A stretch of DNA of 64,000 bases from Hyphomicrobiales bacterium (GCA_016185245.1 JACPNZ010000001.1:38013-102012); one strand, 5' to 3'. Shown: positions 20,550-32,970, counted from the first letter of the stretch. Notes: a model not told the origin generated them from the sequence alone. Numbers and translations: made by a program.

Positions 20550-22030
20550 TCCGCCTCATCTGGCGCTTTGCCTTCGTCGTTGCGGCGGCCGCACTCTTCG
20601 CCTGGCTTGCCGACAATCCCGGTACCGTCACTGTCCTGTGGAAGGGCAAGCAGATCACCACTTCGGTGGTGGCGGGGGCGGGGTTCCTGCTGCTCGCCCT
20701 GATCGTGCTGCTGTTTTTCTGGAACCTGCTGCGCCGGTTGTGGCGCAGTCCGAAGGTCGTCGGCTCCTTTCTGCGCGGGCGCCGGAACCGCAAGGCCTAT
20801 GAGTCGCTGTCGCGCGGCATTATCGCCGCCGGGGCCGGCGATGCGGCGGCGGCCGCCCGGCACGCGGCGATCGCCGGCAATGCACTCGCCGACGAGCCCC
20901 TGGTCAATGTGCTGGCGGCCCAGGCAGCCCAGCTCAAGGGCGACCGTCCGGCAGTGAAGCGCATCTTCGAAGAGATGACCAAATCACCCGAGACCGAGGC
21001 CCTGGGCTTGCGCGGCCTCTTTGCCGAAGCCCGCCAGGCGGGCGACATCGCCACGGCCCGCCGCCATGCCGAGCGCGCCCTTTCCCTCAACCCGCGTCTC
21101 GCCTGGGCTTCAGGTGCCATGTTGCAGCTCCAGGCCATGGGCAAGGACTGGGCAGGGGCGGCGGCAACGCTCGCCCAGCAGGCGAAATCGGGCCTGCTGG
21201 CAGCACCCGAGGCTGCGCGCCGGCGGGCCGCCATGCTGGCCGCCCATGCAATCAAGCTCGAGGAGCGCGAGCCGGTGCAGGCGCTCGAGGCCGCGACCAG
21301 CGCCCTCAAGCTCGATCCGGGGCTGGTTCCGGCGGCACTCGTGGCGGCGCGCCTTCACATCGCCAACGGCTCGCCGCGCAAGGCGGCGCGGTACTTGCGC
21401 GAGTGCTGGAGCCGGGCGCCGCATCCCGATATCGCCGAAGTCCATGCCCGTCAGAAACCCGGCGAGGGACCCGAAGCCCGCCTCGAGCGGGTGCGCGACC
21501 TGGTGGGCGATCCCGCCGGCAACATCGAGGCGGGCGTGGCACTCGCCCGGGCGGCAGTGGCGGCCCAGCGCTGGGACCTGGCGCGGACAAGCTTGGAGCC
21601 TTTTACCGCCGGCCGCCCGGAAGCCCGCATCTGCGCGCTGATGGCGGAGATCGAAGAGGGCCAGGGCGACAAGGGCCGGGCCCGCGAGTGGCTGGCGCGT
21701 GCGGTGACGGCACCGCGCGATCCCATGTGGGTGAGCGATGGTGTCGCCGCGCACCGCTGGACGCCCACGTCGCCGGTTTCGGGCGAAATCGTCACTGCCC
21801 AGTGGAAAACGCCCTACGAGATGCCGGAGCTAACGCCGCAGCGGGCGGCGGAAACCGAGGTGCCGGTCCTTGCGCCTGTGCCGGCCGTGGAATTGGCCGC
21901 CGAACCGCCGAAGCCCGCCGAACGGCCGCGAGCCGTCGAAGCCTTCCGGCCACCCGACGATCCAGGCGTCGGCGAGGCCGTTGCGGAGCCGGAGGCGGCG
22001 GCGCGCCGGTCGCTCGCCGCCGAAGGTTGA
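20546..22030 (+). CDS. hemY: HemY-like protein (membrane TPR protein of haem operon)
   Basis: A 494-residue HemY N-domain protein: two membrane helices (IWRFAFVVAAAALFAWLA and VVAGAGFLLLALIVLLFFWN) joined by NPGTVTVLWKG, a typical hallmark, then TPR-like repeats to about residue 400, then a proline-rich tail. Despite its name this family is not the HemY oxidase; its role in haem synthesis is not well defined. The ATG at 20546 overlaps the stop of the Mic60 gene, so I reject the longer upstream frame. It ends 59 bases before tRNA-Thr. Confidence 0.9.
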   Translation: MIRLIWRFAFVVAAAALFAWLADNPGTVTVLWKGKQITTSVVAGAGFLLLALIVLLFFWNLLRRLWRSPKVVGSFLRGRRNRKAYESLSRGIIAAGAGDAAAAARHAAIAGNALADEPLVNVLAAQAAQLKGDRPAVKRIFEEMTKSPETEALGLRGLFAEARQAGDIATARRHAERALSLNPRLAWASGAMLQLQAMGKDWAGAAATLAQQAKSGLLAAPEAARRRAAMLAAHAIKLEEREPVQALEAATSALKLDPGLVPAALVAARLHIANGSPRKAARYLRECWSRAPHPDIAEVHARQKPGEGPEARLERVRDLVGDPAGNIEAGVALARAAVAAQRWDLARTSLEPFTAGRPEARICALMAEIEEGQGDKGRAREWLARAVTAPRDPMWVSDGVAAHRWTPTSPVSGEIVTAQWKTPYEMPELTPQRAAETEVPVLAPVPAVELAAEPPKPAERPRAVEAFRPPDDPGVGEAVAEPEAAARRSLAAEG

Positions 22031-22089
22031 AAATCGCCGCGAAACCGTCTATCGCTTCGCCCCATCGCTGGCGCACCCCGCCAGAAGAG

Positions 22090-22165
22090 GCCGCTTTAGC
22101 TCAGTCGGTAGAGCACCGCATTCGTAATGCGGGGGTCGCGTGTTCGAGTCACGCAAGCGGCACCA
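22090..22165 (+). tRNA. tRNA-Thr (CGT anticodon)
   Basis: A 76-base cloverleaf with CCA encoded. Acceptor GCCGCTT pairs with AAGCGGC; the anticodon stem CCGCA/TGCGG holds the loop TTCGTAA with anticodon CGT at 22123-22125; the T-loop GTTCGAGTC is normal. It reads ACG codons. Confidence 0.97.
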
Positions 22166-22276
22166 TTTCTCGAGATTATAGGCGATTTTTGCAACTCAGC
22201 AAACCACTCGCGTTGCGACCGGTTTGCGGTATTGCAGCGCACAAGCTAGAAAGGCCACGACCCAAGGATAGGAATC

Positions 22277-22675
22277 ATGGCTGAAACCAAGCCGACGGCG
22301 CGGCCCCTGTCGCCGCATCTGCAGATCTACCGGCCGATGCTGACGATGATGATGTCGATCATCCATCGCCTCACCGGCGTGGCGCTGGCATTGGGGATGG
22401 TCCTGCTGGTGTGGTGGCTGTCAGCGGCGGCGATGTCGGACGATTATTTCAACCTGGTGCAGGAACTGTTCGGCAGTTGGTTCGGAAAGCTGGTCATGCT
22501 GGGCTTCTCCTGGGCGCTCATTCATCACGCGCTGGGCGGCCTCCGCCATCTCATTTGGGACACGGGCCGGGGCTTCGAGCTCAAGACGGTGGAACTGATG
22601 GCAAGGGCCAATCTGGCGGGCTCGTTCAGCCTGACCATCCTGTTGTGGATCGTCGGCTACGGGGCGCGGACATGA
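22277..22675 (+). CDS. sdhC: Succinate dehydrogenase cytochrome b556 subunit
   Basis: SdhC is a membrane anchor that helps bind haem b and ubiquinone in complex II. The 132-residue protein has the family opening [12 protein letters not shown], then [11 protein letters not shown], and the haem-ligand histidine in [13 protein letters not shown], with three membrane helices. Its stop overlaps the ATG of sdhD. Confidence 0.96.
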   Translation: MAETKPTARPLSPHLQIYRPMLTMMMSIIHRLTGVALALGMVLLVWWLSAAAMSDDYFNLVQELFGSWFGKLVMLGFSWALIHHALGGLRHLIWDTGRGFELKTVELMARANLAGSFSLTILLWIVGYGART

Positions 22676-23052
22676 GCCTCAGGACGCCACTGGGTACGGT
22701 TCGCGGTCTGGGCTCGGCCAAGACCGGCACCGAACACTGGTGGATGCAGCGGGTGACGGCGATCGCCAATCTGCCGCTGGTCGGATTCTTTCTCTATTTC
22801 ATCGTGGCCCATCTGGGGGCGCCGCGGTCGGCCGTGGTGGCGAGTCTCGCCAATCCCCTGGTGGCGATCCTTCTTGCCCTCGCCATGGTGTCGATGCTGT
22901 GGCACATGCGGCTGGGGCTTCAGGTGGTGATCGAGGACTATGTGCATGGGGCGGCGGCGAAGCTCGCGCTTTTGCTGTTCAACTCCTTCTATGCCGCCGT
23001 ACTCGGCGCGGCAGTGCTTTATGCAATTCTCAAGATGAGCTTTGGACTTTGA
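22672..23052 (+). CDS. sdhD: Succinate dehydrogenase hydrophobic membrane anchor
   Basis: SdhD (126 residues) is the second membrane anchor of complex II. It starts [19 protein letters not shown], as alphaproteobacterial SdhD does, followed by [15 protein letters not shown], three helices, and the haem-region [16 protein letters not shown]. It overlaps sdhC at its start (ATGA) and sdhA at its end (TGATG). Confidence 0.95.
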   Translation: MSLRTPLGTVRGLGSAKTGTEHWWMQRVTAIANLPLVGFFLYFIVAHLGAPRSAVVASLANPLVAILLALAMVSMLWHMRLGLQVVIEDYVHGAAAKLALLLFNSFYAAVLGAAVLYAILKMSFGL

Positions 23053-24887
23053 TGGCTGACAGCAAGAACAAGGCGCCCAGCAGCGTTGCCGTCGGAGGCC
23101 GGGCCTATCCGATCACCGATCACAGTTTCGACGTCGTCGTGGTAGGCGCCGGTGGTGCGGGCCTGCGTGCGACACTCGGTGCTTCGCAGGCGGGACTTCG
23201 CACCGCCTGCATCTCGAAGGTGTTCCCGACCCGCTCGCATACGGTGGCGGCCCAGGGCGGTATTGCCGCCGCCCTCGGCAATATGGGCCCGGACGACTGG
23301 CGCTGGCACATGTATGACACGGTGAAGGGGGCCGACTGGCTGGGCGACCAGGACGCCATCGAATATCTCTGCCGCAACGCGCCCACCGCCGTCTACGAGC
23401 TCGAACATTTCGGCCTGCCCTTTTCGCGCACCGAGGAGGGCAAGATTTATCAACGCCCGTTCGGCGGCATGATGATGAATTTCGGCGACGGCCCGCCGGC
23501 CCAGCGCACCTGTGCCGCCGCCGACCGCACCGGACACGCCATGCTGCATACGCTTTATGGCCAATCGCTGCGCCATGCGGCCGAGTTTTTCATCGAGTAT
23601 TTCGCTCTCGACCTGATCATGGAGAAGGGTGTGTGTCGAGGCGTGATGGCGCTGTCGCTCGAGGACGGCACGGTGCATCGTTTCCGGGCGCACCGGACCA
23701 TTCTCGCAACCGGCGGCTATGGCAGGGCCTATTTCTCGGCCACCTCGGCCCACACCTGCACCGGTGACGGCAATGCCATGGTGCTGCGGGCCGGGCTCCC
23801 CTTGCAGGACATGGAATTCGTGCAGTTCCATCCGACCGGCATCTACAGCGCCGGCTGTCTCATCACCGAGGGGGCGCGCGGCGAGGGTGGCTATCTCACC
23901 AATTCGATGGGCGAACGCTTCATGGAGCGCTATGCGCCCTCGGCCAAGGATCTGGCCTCGCGCGATGTGGTGTCGCGCTCGTCAACGATCGAGATTCGCG
24001 AAGGCCGCGGCGTCGGCCCGCACAAGGACCATGTGCATCTCCATCTCGAGCATCTCGATCCGAAAATTCTCGAGGAGCGACTGCCGGGGATCACCGAGTC
24101 GGCCCGCATCTTCGCCGGCGTCGACATCACCCGGGAGCCCATCCCGGTGTTGCCGACGGTGCACTACAACATGGGGGGCATTCCCACCAATTATCACGGG
24201 CAGGCGCTCGCCGGCGATCCCACCGATCCCGAGAAGACCGTGGCCGGTCTCCTGGCGGTGGGCGAGGCGGCCTGTGTTTCCGTACACGGAGCAAATCGCC
24301 TGGGGTCGAATTCGCTGATCGATCTCGTCGTATTCGGCCGCGCCGCCGGATTGAAATGCGCCGAGGAGGTGAAGCCCAACAGTCCCCATGGCGACCTTGC
24401 CGCCGATGCCGGCGAGGCGGCGGTCGCCCGGCTCGACCGCTATCGCTTTGCTTCGGGTGCCACGCCGACGGCGGAGCTCAGATTGCGCATGCAGAAGACC
24501 ATGCAGGAGGATGCGGCCGTGTTCCGCACCGGCGAAACGCTTCAGAGCGGGGTCAGACGCTTGGGCGGAATCTGGAAGGGCATCGACGATATAAGGGTGA
24601 CCGACCGGTCGCTGATCTGGAATTCCGATCTGGTCGAGACCCTGGAGTTCGAGAACCTCCTGCTGCAGGCGGCGGTGACGGTGGAAGGGGCCTTAGCGCG
24701 CGAGGAAAGCCGTGGGGCCCATGCGCGCGAGGATTTCCCCAATCGCGACGATGCCAAATGGATGAAGCACACGCTGGCCTGGACCGATGGTGCGGCGAGG
24801 TCAGTGAAACTCGGCTACCGCCCGGTGCATGACTATACGATGAGCAGGGACATCGACTACATCAAGCCCAAGGCAAGGGTGTATTGA
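23052..24887 (+). CDS. sdhA: Succinate dehydrogenase flavoprotein subunit
   Basis: SdhA (611 residues) oxidises succinate to fumarate with covalently bound FAD. The FAD motif [13 protein letters not shown], the flavinylated histidine in [22 protein letters not shown] and the active-site region SRDVVSRS are visible. I chose ATG 23052 (overlapping the sdhD stop), where [11 protein letters not shown] precedes the conserved part. The end is followed by a 159-base gap with a REP-like repeat before sdhB. Confidence 0.97.
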   Translation: MADSKNKAPSSVAVGGRAYPITDHSFDVVVVGAGGAGLRATLGASQAGLRTACISKVFPTRSHTVAAQGGIAAALGNMGPDDWRWHMYDTVKGADWLGDQDAIEYLCRNAPTAVYELEHFGLPFSRTEEGKIYQRPFGGMMMNFGDGPPAQRTCAAADRTGHAMLHTLYGQSLRHAAEFFIEYFALDLIMEKGVCRGVMALSLEDGTVHRFRAHRTILATGGYGRAYFSATSAHTCTGDGNAMVLRAGLPLQDMEFVQFHPTGIYSAGCLITEGARGEGGYLTNSMGERFMERYAPSAKDLASRDVVSRSSTIEIREGRGVGPHKDHVHLHLEHLDPKILEERLPGITESARIFAGVDITREPIPVLPTVHYNMGGIPTNYHGQALAGDPTDPEKTVAGLLAVGEAACVSVHGANRLGSNSLIDLVVFGRAAGLKCAEEVKPNSPHGDLAADAGEAAVARLDRYRFASGATPTAELRLRMQKTMQEDAAVFRTGETLQSGVRRLGGIWKGIDDIRVTDRSLIWNSDLVETLEFENLLLQAAVTVEGALAREESRGAHAREDFPNRDDAKWMKHTLAWTDGAARSVKLGYRPVHDYTMSRDIDYIKPKARVY

Positions 24888-24904
24888 TGGGAGCCCTCGG
24901 CGCG

Positions 24905-24975
24905 ACCCTCACCCCTAACCCGACCCGCCGCATTCGCTGCGCTCACAAGGGTTCGCCCCCACAAGGGGGAGGAGA
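24905..24975. repeat. REP-like repeat between sdhA and sdhB
   Basis: The pattern CCTCACCCC...CATTCGCTGCGCTCACAAGG...CCCCCACAAGGGGGAGGAG, related to the repeats at 8951 and 25868, lies inside the sdh operon. A second CACAAGGGGGAGGGG at 25027 directly forms the Shine-Dalgarno region of sdhB. Confidence 0.55.
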
Positions 24976-25046
24976 ATCTAGTGCCCATCGTACGGCGGCG
25001 CGTCGTGGAGCCAGCCTCGGTTTCCCACAAGGGGGAGGGGAATAAA

Positions 25047-25823
25047 ATGGTTGAATTCGCACTGCCGAAGAACTCGAAGGTCCAGCCGGGCAAGGTTTGG
25101 CCGAAGCCTGACGGAAAGAACCTGCGCGAGTTCAAGGTCTATCGCTGGAACCCGGAGGACGGGAAGAACCCGCAGGTCGATAGTTATATGCTCGACATGG
25201 ACAATTGCGGGCCGATGGTGCTCGATGCGCTGATCAAGATCAAGAACGAGCAGGATGCAACGCTCACCTTCCGGCGCTCGTGTCGGGAAGGGGTGTGCGG
25301 CTCATGCGCCATGAACATCGATGGCACCAACTCGCTTGCCTGCCTCAAATCCTGCGCCGAGGTCAAGGGGCCGGTGCGGGTTTACCCTTTGCCGCATCTT
25401 GCGGTGGTCAAGGACCTGGTGCCCGATCTCACCCACTTCTATGCCCAGCACCGCTCGATCGAGCCGTGGCTCAAGACCACCACGGCGGAGCCGCCGGCCG
25501 AATGGCGGCAGAGCCACGAGGACCGCGCCAAGCTCGACGGGCTTTACGAATGCATCCTGTGCGCCTGCTGCTCGACGTCTTGTCCTTCCTACTGGTGGAA
25601 CGGCGAGCGCTATCTCGGCCCCGCCGTGCTGCTGCAGGCCTATCGCTGGCTGATCGACAGCCGCGACGAGGCAACCGGCGAGCGCCTCGACAATCTCGAG
25701 GACCCGTTCAGGCTCTATCGTTGCCACACCATCATGAACTGCACCAAGGCCTGTCCCAAGGGCCTGAACCCCGCCAAGGCCATCGCCGAGATCAAGAAGA
25801 TGATGGTGGAGCGAAGGGTTTAG
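25047..25823 (+). CDS. sdhB: Succinate dehydrogenase iron-sulfur subunit
   Basis: SdhB (258 residues) carries electrons from the flavin to quinone. The [2Fe-2S] cysteines are in [17 protein letters not shown] and NSLAC, the [4Fe-4S] ligands in [17 protein letters not shown], and the [3Fe-4S] ligands in [18 protein letters not shown] strong GGGGGAGGGG site precedes ATG 25047. It is the last sdh gene, separated from sdhA by repeat DNA. Confidence 0.97.
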   Translation: MVEFALPKNSKVQPGKVWPKPDGKNLREFKVYRWNPEDGKNPQVDSYMLDMDNCGPMVLDALIKIKNEQDATLTFRRSCREGVCGSCAMNIDGTNSLACLKSCAEVKGPVRVYPLPHLAVVKDLVPDLTHFYAQHRSIEPWLKTTTAEPPAEWRQSHEDRAKLDGLYECILCACCSTSCPSYWWNGERYLGPAVLLQAYRWLIDSRDEATGERLDNLEDPFRLYRCHTIMNCTKACPKGLNPAKAIAEIKKMMVERRV

Positions 25824-25867
25824 GCGGTGGCTGCGGAAGGGCCGTTGCGTTAGCTAGCTTGCAGCCG

Positions 25868-25928
25868 ACCCCCTCATCCTCCCACCGCTTCGCGGCGGGG
25901 CCCCTCCTTTTCCCCGTGGGAGAAGGGA
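25868..25928. repeat. REP-like repeat after sdhB
   Basis: CCCCCTCATCCTCCCACCGC-TTCG-CGGCGGGGCCCCTCC with TTTTCCCCGTGGGAGAAGGG, the same family as at 9035-9104. It may act as a transcript end for the sdh operon. Confidence 0.65.
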
Positions 25929-26008
25929 AGATTGCCTCGCGCAAGTCGCGGTCCGTACCTTGCATCTCCTCAAGCAAAGGTTAATCCTTTGTCACAGGGA
26001 GACACACC

Positions 26009-26320
26009 ATGCTCCACCGCGCCGGCGTTTTGGGCCTCTTATTGACCCTGCTTGCCGGGGACGCCGCGGCCGGGCAGGCGTCGGGAACGCTTAACGTCGG
26101 CATCGTCATCGGGGCAAGCCAGACACAGGCGCCCCAGGCCCCGTCCACTTTCACCTGGGGGGCGGCGGCGATTTCGGTCGAGAAGGCGGGCTTCGGCAAC
26201 CTGCAGCGGGTGGCGAAATCCGGCACGCTGTACTGGTTCGAGGCCGAGCGCGACGGGGGCCGGTTCCGGGTGGGCGTCTCGGTCAGCTCCGGCGAGATCG
26301 TCGAGGTCAACCCCGCATAG
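26009..26320 (+). CDS. Small exported protein, unknown
   Basis: A 103-residue product with a clear signal peptide (VLGLLLTLLAGDAAAGQA, cleavage after the AAA region) and a mature part of about 80 residues rich in small and aromatic residues (TFTWGAAAISVEKAGF, GTLYWFEAERDGGRFRVGV). AGGGAG lies upstream of the ATG. I do not recognise a family. It lies alone between sdhB and acnA. Confidence 0.65.
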   Translation: MLHRAGVLGLLLTLLAGDAAAGQASGTLNVGIVIGASQTQAPQAPSTFTWGAAAISVEKAGFGNLQRVAKSGTLYWFEAERDGGRFRVGVSVSSGEIVEVNPA

Positions 26321-26401
26321 GCTTTGGGCCCTATTCCGGTCTGGTTTTGCGCGGCAATTGGCTCTATAGGCAGCGGCGAATTCCAGCCCGGGTGAATCAG
26401 C

Positions 26402-29101
<2,700 letters not shown>

Positions 29102-29192
29102 CGCAATGACAGGTTGCGCGTGACGGATTTGTGAACCGCTCTCAAGGCCTCGTGAGTGGCGGGTGGCTGGTCGATCTGCCATATCCTTAGGC

Positions 29193-29942
29193 ATGAAACC
29201 GATTGTGTCACTGTCCCGGAGGCGGGCGCTCACGCTCGCCGCCGCCGGCGTTGCGATGGCGGGTCTTGGCCGGCCGGCGGTATCCGCCGCCGGCGCACGC
29301 GCCGCCGTCGTCGAGTTGTTCACCAGCCAGGGCTGCTCATCCTGTCCGCCGGCCGATGCGTTTCTAGCCGAACTTCAGGCAACGAAGGACGTGATCGCGC
29401 TCAGCTATCACGTCGACTACTGGGACTATCTCGGCTGGAAGGACACGCTGGGCGATCCCGAGAACTCGCAGCGCCAGTATGACTATGCCCACGCCCGCGG
29501 CGACATGGACGTCTATACGCCGCAGATGATCGTCGACGGCCGCAGTCATTTCGTCGGCAGCAGCCGGCCGGTGGTGCTCGACGCCATCGCCCGGGCCCAG
29601 GCGGCACCGCCCGGTGTGCCACTGTCGCTGCGCAACGAGAAGATGGAACTGGTAGTCGATATCGGCCGGGGAGCTGACGTGGGCGAAACGACGCTTTGGC
29701 TGATGTCGATCGTGCCGCGCGTTTCGGTGAAAATCCTGAAGGGCGAAATCGCCGGGAAGGAGATCGTCTACCGCAATGTCGTTCGGGGACTGATGGCGGC
29801 CGGCATGTGGAACGGCGAGGCCAAGACCCTGCGGCTGCCCAAGGACGGTGTTCTGACCTCCGATAGCAAGGGCTGCGTGGCTCTTCTGCAGCAAGGCAAG
29901 GTTGGCCCGGTGCTGGCGGCCGCCACCTGGGGCGAAGTCTGA
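29193..29942 (+). CDS. DUF1223 family secreted thioredoxin-like protein
   Basis: A 249-residue DUF1223 protein. The N-terminus has a Tat-like signal (SRRRALTLAAAGVAMAGLG), then VVELFTSQGCSSCPPADAFL, a thioredoxin-like CxxC at about residues 47-50, then SYHVDYWDYLGWKDTLG and YTPQMIVDGR, all typical of the family. It is probably an exported redox protein; the partner is unknown. I placed the start at 29193 because the signal peptide begins there. Confidence 0.87.
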   Translation: MKPIVSLSRRRALTLAAAGVAMAGLGRPAVSAAGARAAVVELFTSQGCSSCPPADAFLAELQATKDVIALSYHVDYWDYLGWKDTLGDPENSQRQYDYAHARGDMDVYTPQMIVDGRSHFVGSSRPVVLDAIARAQAAPPGVPLSLRNEKMELVVDIGRGADVGETTLWLMSIVPRVSVKILKGEIAGKEIVYRNVVRGLMAAGMWNGEAKTLRLPKDGVLTSDSKGCVALLQQGKVGPVLAAATWGEV

Positions 29943-30201
29943 CGGCTGGGTGTCGTCGGGCGCGATCGCGGCGCCTGCTGTTTCGATTGGGACTCAGTCC
30001 GTCATAGCTTGGATGACGAAACCGTGAGCCGCCGTGCTGCCGGCACCACCGCCGCGTGAGGGCGCGTGTTTACTTGATCCCGCAATCTTCAAGCGGCTTG
30101 ATTCGAGTTCGCATCGCGGATGCGTAGACTGCAAGCATCGGAAGAGCCTGAACCGCCAGCCGATGAAACAACAGCAGACCCCGACAACAGGAGATATCAC
30201 C

Positions 30202-30435
30202 ATGAAGAAACTGGTACTCGTCGCCGCCACGCTCGTCATGTTCGCGCCGGCCGCCTTCGCCGACCAGAACAACGAGAACAACGATAAGATGGACGCCAAA
30301 CGTCAGCAGTTCTACGCGATGACCGCAAAGATGATGCAGGACGAGATGGTCATGCTGAAGAAGCAGGAGGCCATGCTCACCAACTACATGGGCCTGCTGA
30401 AGCAGATGATGGAAAACGAGTCGAACAAGAAGTAG
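30202..30435 (+). CDS. Small exported methionine-rich helical protein
   Basis: A 77-residue product with a standard signal peptide (MKKLVLVAATLVMFAPAAFA, cleavage before DQNN) and a 57-residue mature part that is charged, helical and unusually methionine-rich (MTAKMMQDEMVMLKKQEAML). AGGAG lies 9 bases upstream of the ATG. A strong terminator follows. Methionine clusters can bind copper or act as an oxidant sink, but this is speculation. I do not recognise the family. Confidence 0.7.
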   Translation: MKKLVLVAATLVMFAPAAFADQNNENNDKMDAKRQQFYAMTAKMMQDEMVMLKKQEAMLTNYMGLLKQMMENESNKK

Positions 30436-30450
30436 TCGCGCCCTATCGAG

Positions 30451-30490
30451 CCAAGACCCCGCGGCGGCGTCCGTGGGGCCTTGGCGTTTT
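30451..30490 (+). terminator. Rho-independent terminator
   Basis: CCAAGACCCCGCGG pairs with CCGTGGGGCCTTGG (two mismatches), followed by CGTTTT. It ends the small exported-protein gene. Confidence 0.8.
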
Positions 30491-30506
30491 CAGGCCGCCG
30501 CGGCGA

Positions 30507-31487
30507 TCAAGGAAGTTGCACGTCGACGCTACGCGACAGAAACTCGCTGCCGTCGCGCACCAGGCTGAGGCGGCCGCGATAGAGGCCGGAGGGCCAGCCG
30601 CCAACTGGGCGCTTGCGGCCGGCGAAGAGCATGTATTCGGCTTTGTTACGATCGAGGGTGACGCTGTTTTGCGCGGTGATCCCGTCGGGGCCATCAAGCG
30701 TCACGGTCAACGCATCGCCGGCCTCGAGATTGATCGCCCAGACATGGAAGACGAGCGCCGGCCATGACGACGACGGCGCGACGCGCTCGATGTTGGCTGC
30801 GCCGAGGTCGGCCATGGCGACGGGCTGCGGGGTGAAGCCCGCATCGAGCAGGGCGCCGCGCTGGTAGGCCAAGACGGCGCGGGCGGCGGGCGACCACAGC
30901 GGTGCCGCCATAGCGCCGCAGGACTTGCCATCGGCATCGGCGGTGCGGAACGGGTCGAGACTCTTGCCGTCCTTGCGCACGCTGAGATGGACATGGGGAA
31001 AGGCGGCCAGTCCCGAATAACCCACGGCGCCGAGCTTCGCTCCGGCTGCGACCCGGTCGCCCGCCCGCACGGCAATCGAACCCTGGCGCATGTGACAGTA
31101 TTGCGTCTGCCAGCCATCGCCATGGTCGATGACGGCGCCGTTGCCGCACTCGCGGCTCTTCACCGCCTCGCTGTCCGCCGGCGTGGAGACGAGACGGTCG
31201 GCCATGCCATCGCGCACCGCCTTCACCACGCCCGCCGCGGCGGCGATCACGTCGGCCCTGGAAGCGGTGTCGCGGATGCGGATATCGGTGCCGTCATGGC
31301 CGTCATAGGTCTCGCCGCCGCAGGCGTAGTCGGCGGCTTTCGGCGAGGGATCGCGATCGGCGTAGTTCTGCACCCAGCAGTCGGTTCCGGGAGTGCAGGC
31401 GATGGGCAGGCCGAGTTCGAGGCCTCACGCCACGGCGGTGGCGGCACTTGCCAGAAGCGCCGCTGTGGCGATGGTGAGGCGGGCGAT
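30507..31487 (-). pseudogene. M23-family metallopeptidase with broken N-terminus
   Basis: The intact part, from GTG 31373 to 30507 (288 residues), is an M23/LytM-like peptidase: HDGTDIRI, GNGAVIDHGDGWQTQYCHM and AFPHVHLSVRKDG carry the expected H-x(n)-D and HxH zinc ligands. Members are exported to cleave peptidoglycan. The same frame continues upstream as IACTPGTDCWVQ, but a TGA at 31425-31427 interrupts it, and before that stop it reads ARLTIATAALLASAATAVA, a textbook signal peptide with no start codon (an ATC at 31485-31487 sits where an ATG would be expected, directly after the asd stop). The gene therefore looks like a relic that lost its start and its export signal, unless these are sequence errors. 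Confidence 0.7.
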
Positions 31488-31488
31488 G

Positions 31489-32526
31489 TCAGGCGGCCTT
31501 CTTGAGGAGCCCGCGATTGATCAGGCTTTCGGCGATCTGCACGGTGTTGAGGGCGGCCCCCTTGCGCAGATTGTCGGAGACGACCCACAGGTTGAGGCCG
31601 TTGTCGATGGTTGCATCCTCGCGGATGCGCGAGACGAAGGTGGCGAATTCGCCGACGCACTCGATGGGGGTGACGTAGCCACCGGGCTCGCGCTTGTCGA
31701 CCACCATGCAGCCCGGCGCCTCGCGCAGGATCTCGCGGGCCTCCTCGGCCGAAATCGGCGTCTCGAACTCGATATTGACGGCTTCGGAATGGCCGACGAA
31801 CACCGGCACGCGCACGCAGGTCGCGGTGAGCTTGATCTTGGGATCGAGAATCTTCTTGGTCTCGGCCGTCATCTTCCATTCTTCCTTGGTGTCGCCCGAA
31901 TCCATGAAGATGTCGATGTGGGGGATGACGTTGAAAGCGATCTGCTTGGCGAACTTCTTGGGGGTCGGCATGTCGGTGACGAAAATGCCCTTGGTCTGGG
32001 TCCACAGCTCGTCCATCGCCTCCTTGCCCGCACCCGACACCGACTGGTAGGTGGCGACGACGACGCGCCTGATCCGGGCCACGTCGTGCAGGGGCTTCAG
32101 CACCACCACCAGCTGGGCGGTGGAACAGTTGGGATTGGCGATGATGTTCTTGCGGGTGGGGCGCCGCATGTAGTCCTCGAGCACCTGGGCATTGACCTCG
32201 GGGACGACGAGGGGCACTTCGGCGTCGTAGCGCCAGCACGAGGAATTGTCGATGACGATGCAGCCGGTGGCGCCGATCCTCGGCGACCAGTCCTTGGAGA
32301 CGGCCGAGCCCGCCGACATCAGGCAGAAATCGACCCGGGAGAAGTCGAACTGCTCGAGGTCCTGGCACTTCAAGACGCGGTCGCCGTAGGACACCTCGAC
32401 CCCCATCGAGCGGCGCGAGGCGATGGCGAAGACCTCGTCGGCGGGAAACTGGCGCTCGGCGAGAATGTTGAGCATTTCGCGGCCGACATTGCCGGTGGCG
32501 CCGACGACTGCAACCTTGTAACCCAT
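31489..32526 (-). CDS. asd: Aspartate-semialdehyde dehydrogenase
   Basis: Asd reduces aspartyl phosphate to aspartate semialdehyde for lysine, methionine, threonine and diaminopimelate synthesis. The 345-residue protein starts MGYKVAVVGATGNVGREML, has the catalytic cysteine in NPNCSTAQLV and the substrate site SVSGAGKEAMDEL. GAGGA lies upstream of ATG 32526, so I reject the longer frame to 32583. The M23 relic follows immediately downstream. Confidence 0.96.
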   Translation of the reverse strand: MGYKVAVVGATGNVGREMLNILAERQFPADEVFAIASRRSMGVEVSYGDRVLKCQDLEQFDFSRVDFCLMSAGSAVSKDWSPRIGATGCIVIDNSSCWRYDAEVPLVVPEVNAQVLEDYMRRPTRKNIIANPNCSTAQLVVVLKPLHDVARIRRVVVATYQSVSGAGKEAMDELWTQTKGIFVTDMPTPKKFAKQIAFNVIPHIDIFMDSGDTKEEWKMTAETKKILDPKIKLTATCVRVPVFVGHSEAVNIEFETPISAEEAREILREAPGCMVVDKREPGGYVTPIECVGEFATFVSRIREDATIDNGLNLWVVSDNLRKGAALNTVQIAESLINRGLLKKAA

Positions 32527-32562
32527 GGCGTGCTCCTCAAGCTCTTTCATCCCGCCCCCCCT

Positions 32563-32579
32563 GGGATCGTGACGATCCC
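32563..32579. promoter_or_regulatory. Perfect short inverted repeat upstream of asd
   Basis: GGGATCG-TGA-CGATCCC lies about 37 bases before the asd start, inside the 354-base gap between asd and tRNA-Ser. It could be an operator or a hairpin in the leader. No other feature is evident in this gap. Confidence 0.35.
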
Positions 32580-32880
32580 GCATCGGGCCTTGCGGAGGTT
32601 CAACCTTCTCGCCCCTCGGGGCTGGAAGGCCGGGGGAGAAGGCTCAGGCGGTTTTGCCGGTTTTCGTGAGTCGTTTCGGCGAGGCAGGCTCCATGCGGGC
32701 CGCAATTGCGGCGCATCCCGGTGCGAAACTGGCGAAACGAGAGCCCATGACCTGCCTTCGATTGACGGGGCGGGGTTATAGCGGCTCCCGCCCCGGTGTC
32801 AATCATGCTCGCCAAGAAGGGGGTTGGCAGACCTCCCGACCTTCGCTAAGGAGCGGGCGCGATCCATGCATCTCGCACGC

Positions 32881-32970
32881 GGAGAGGTGGCAGAGTGGTC
32901 GATCGCACCGCACTCGAAATGCGGAGTACGGGTAACCGTACCGGGGGTTCGAATCCCTCCCTCTCCGCCA
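32881..32970 (+). tRNA. tRNA-Ser (CGA anticodon)
   Basis: A 90-base type II tRNA with a long variable arm and encoded CCA. Acceptor GGAGAGG pairs with CCTCTCC; the anticodon stem CCGCA/TGCGG holds loop CTCGAAA, anticodon CGA at 32915-32917. The T-arm is GGGGGTTCGAATCCCTC. Its 3' end is the likely attachment site for the accessory DNA that follows. Confidence 0.96.

Noticed and set aside
31247..32368. A long minus-strand frame overlapping asd and the M23 gene
   Set aside because: It is offset from both real frames and has shadow composition.
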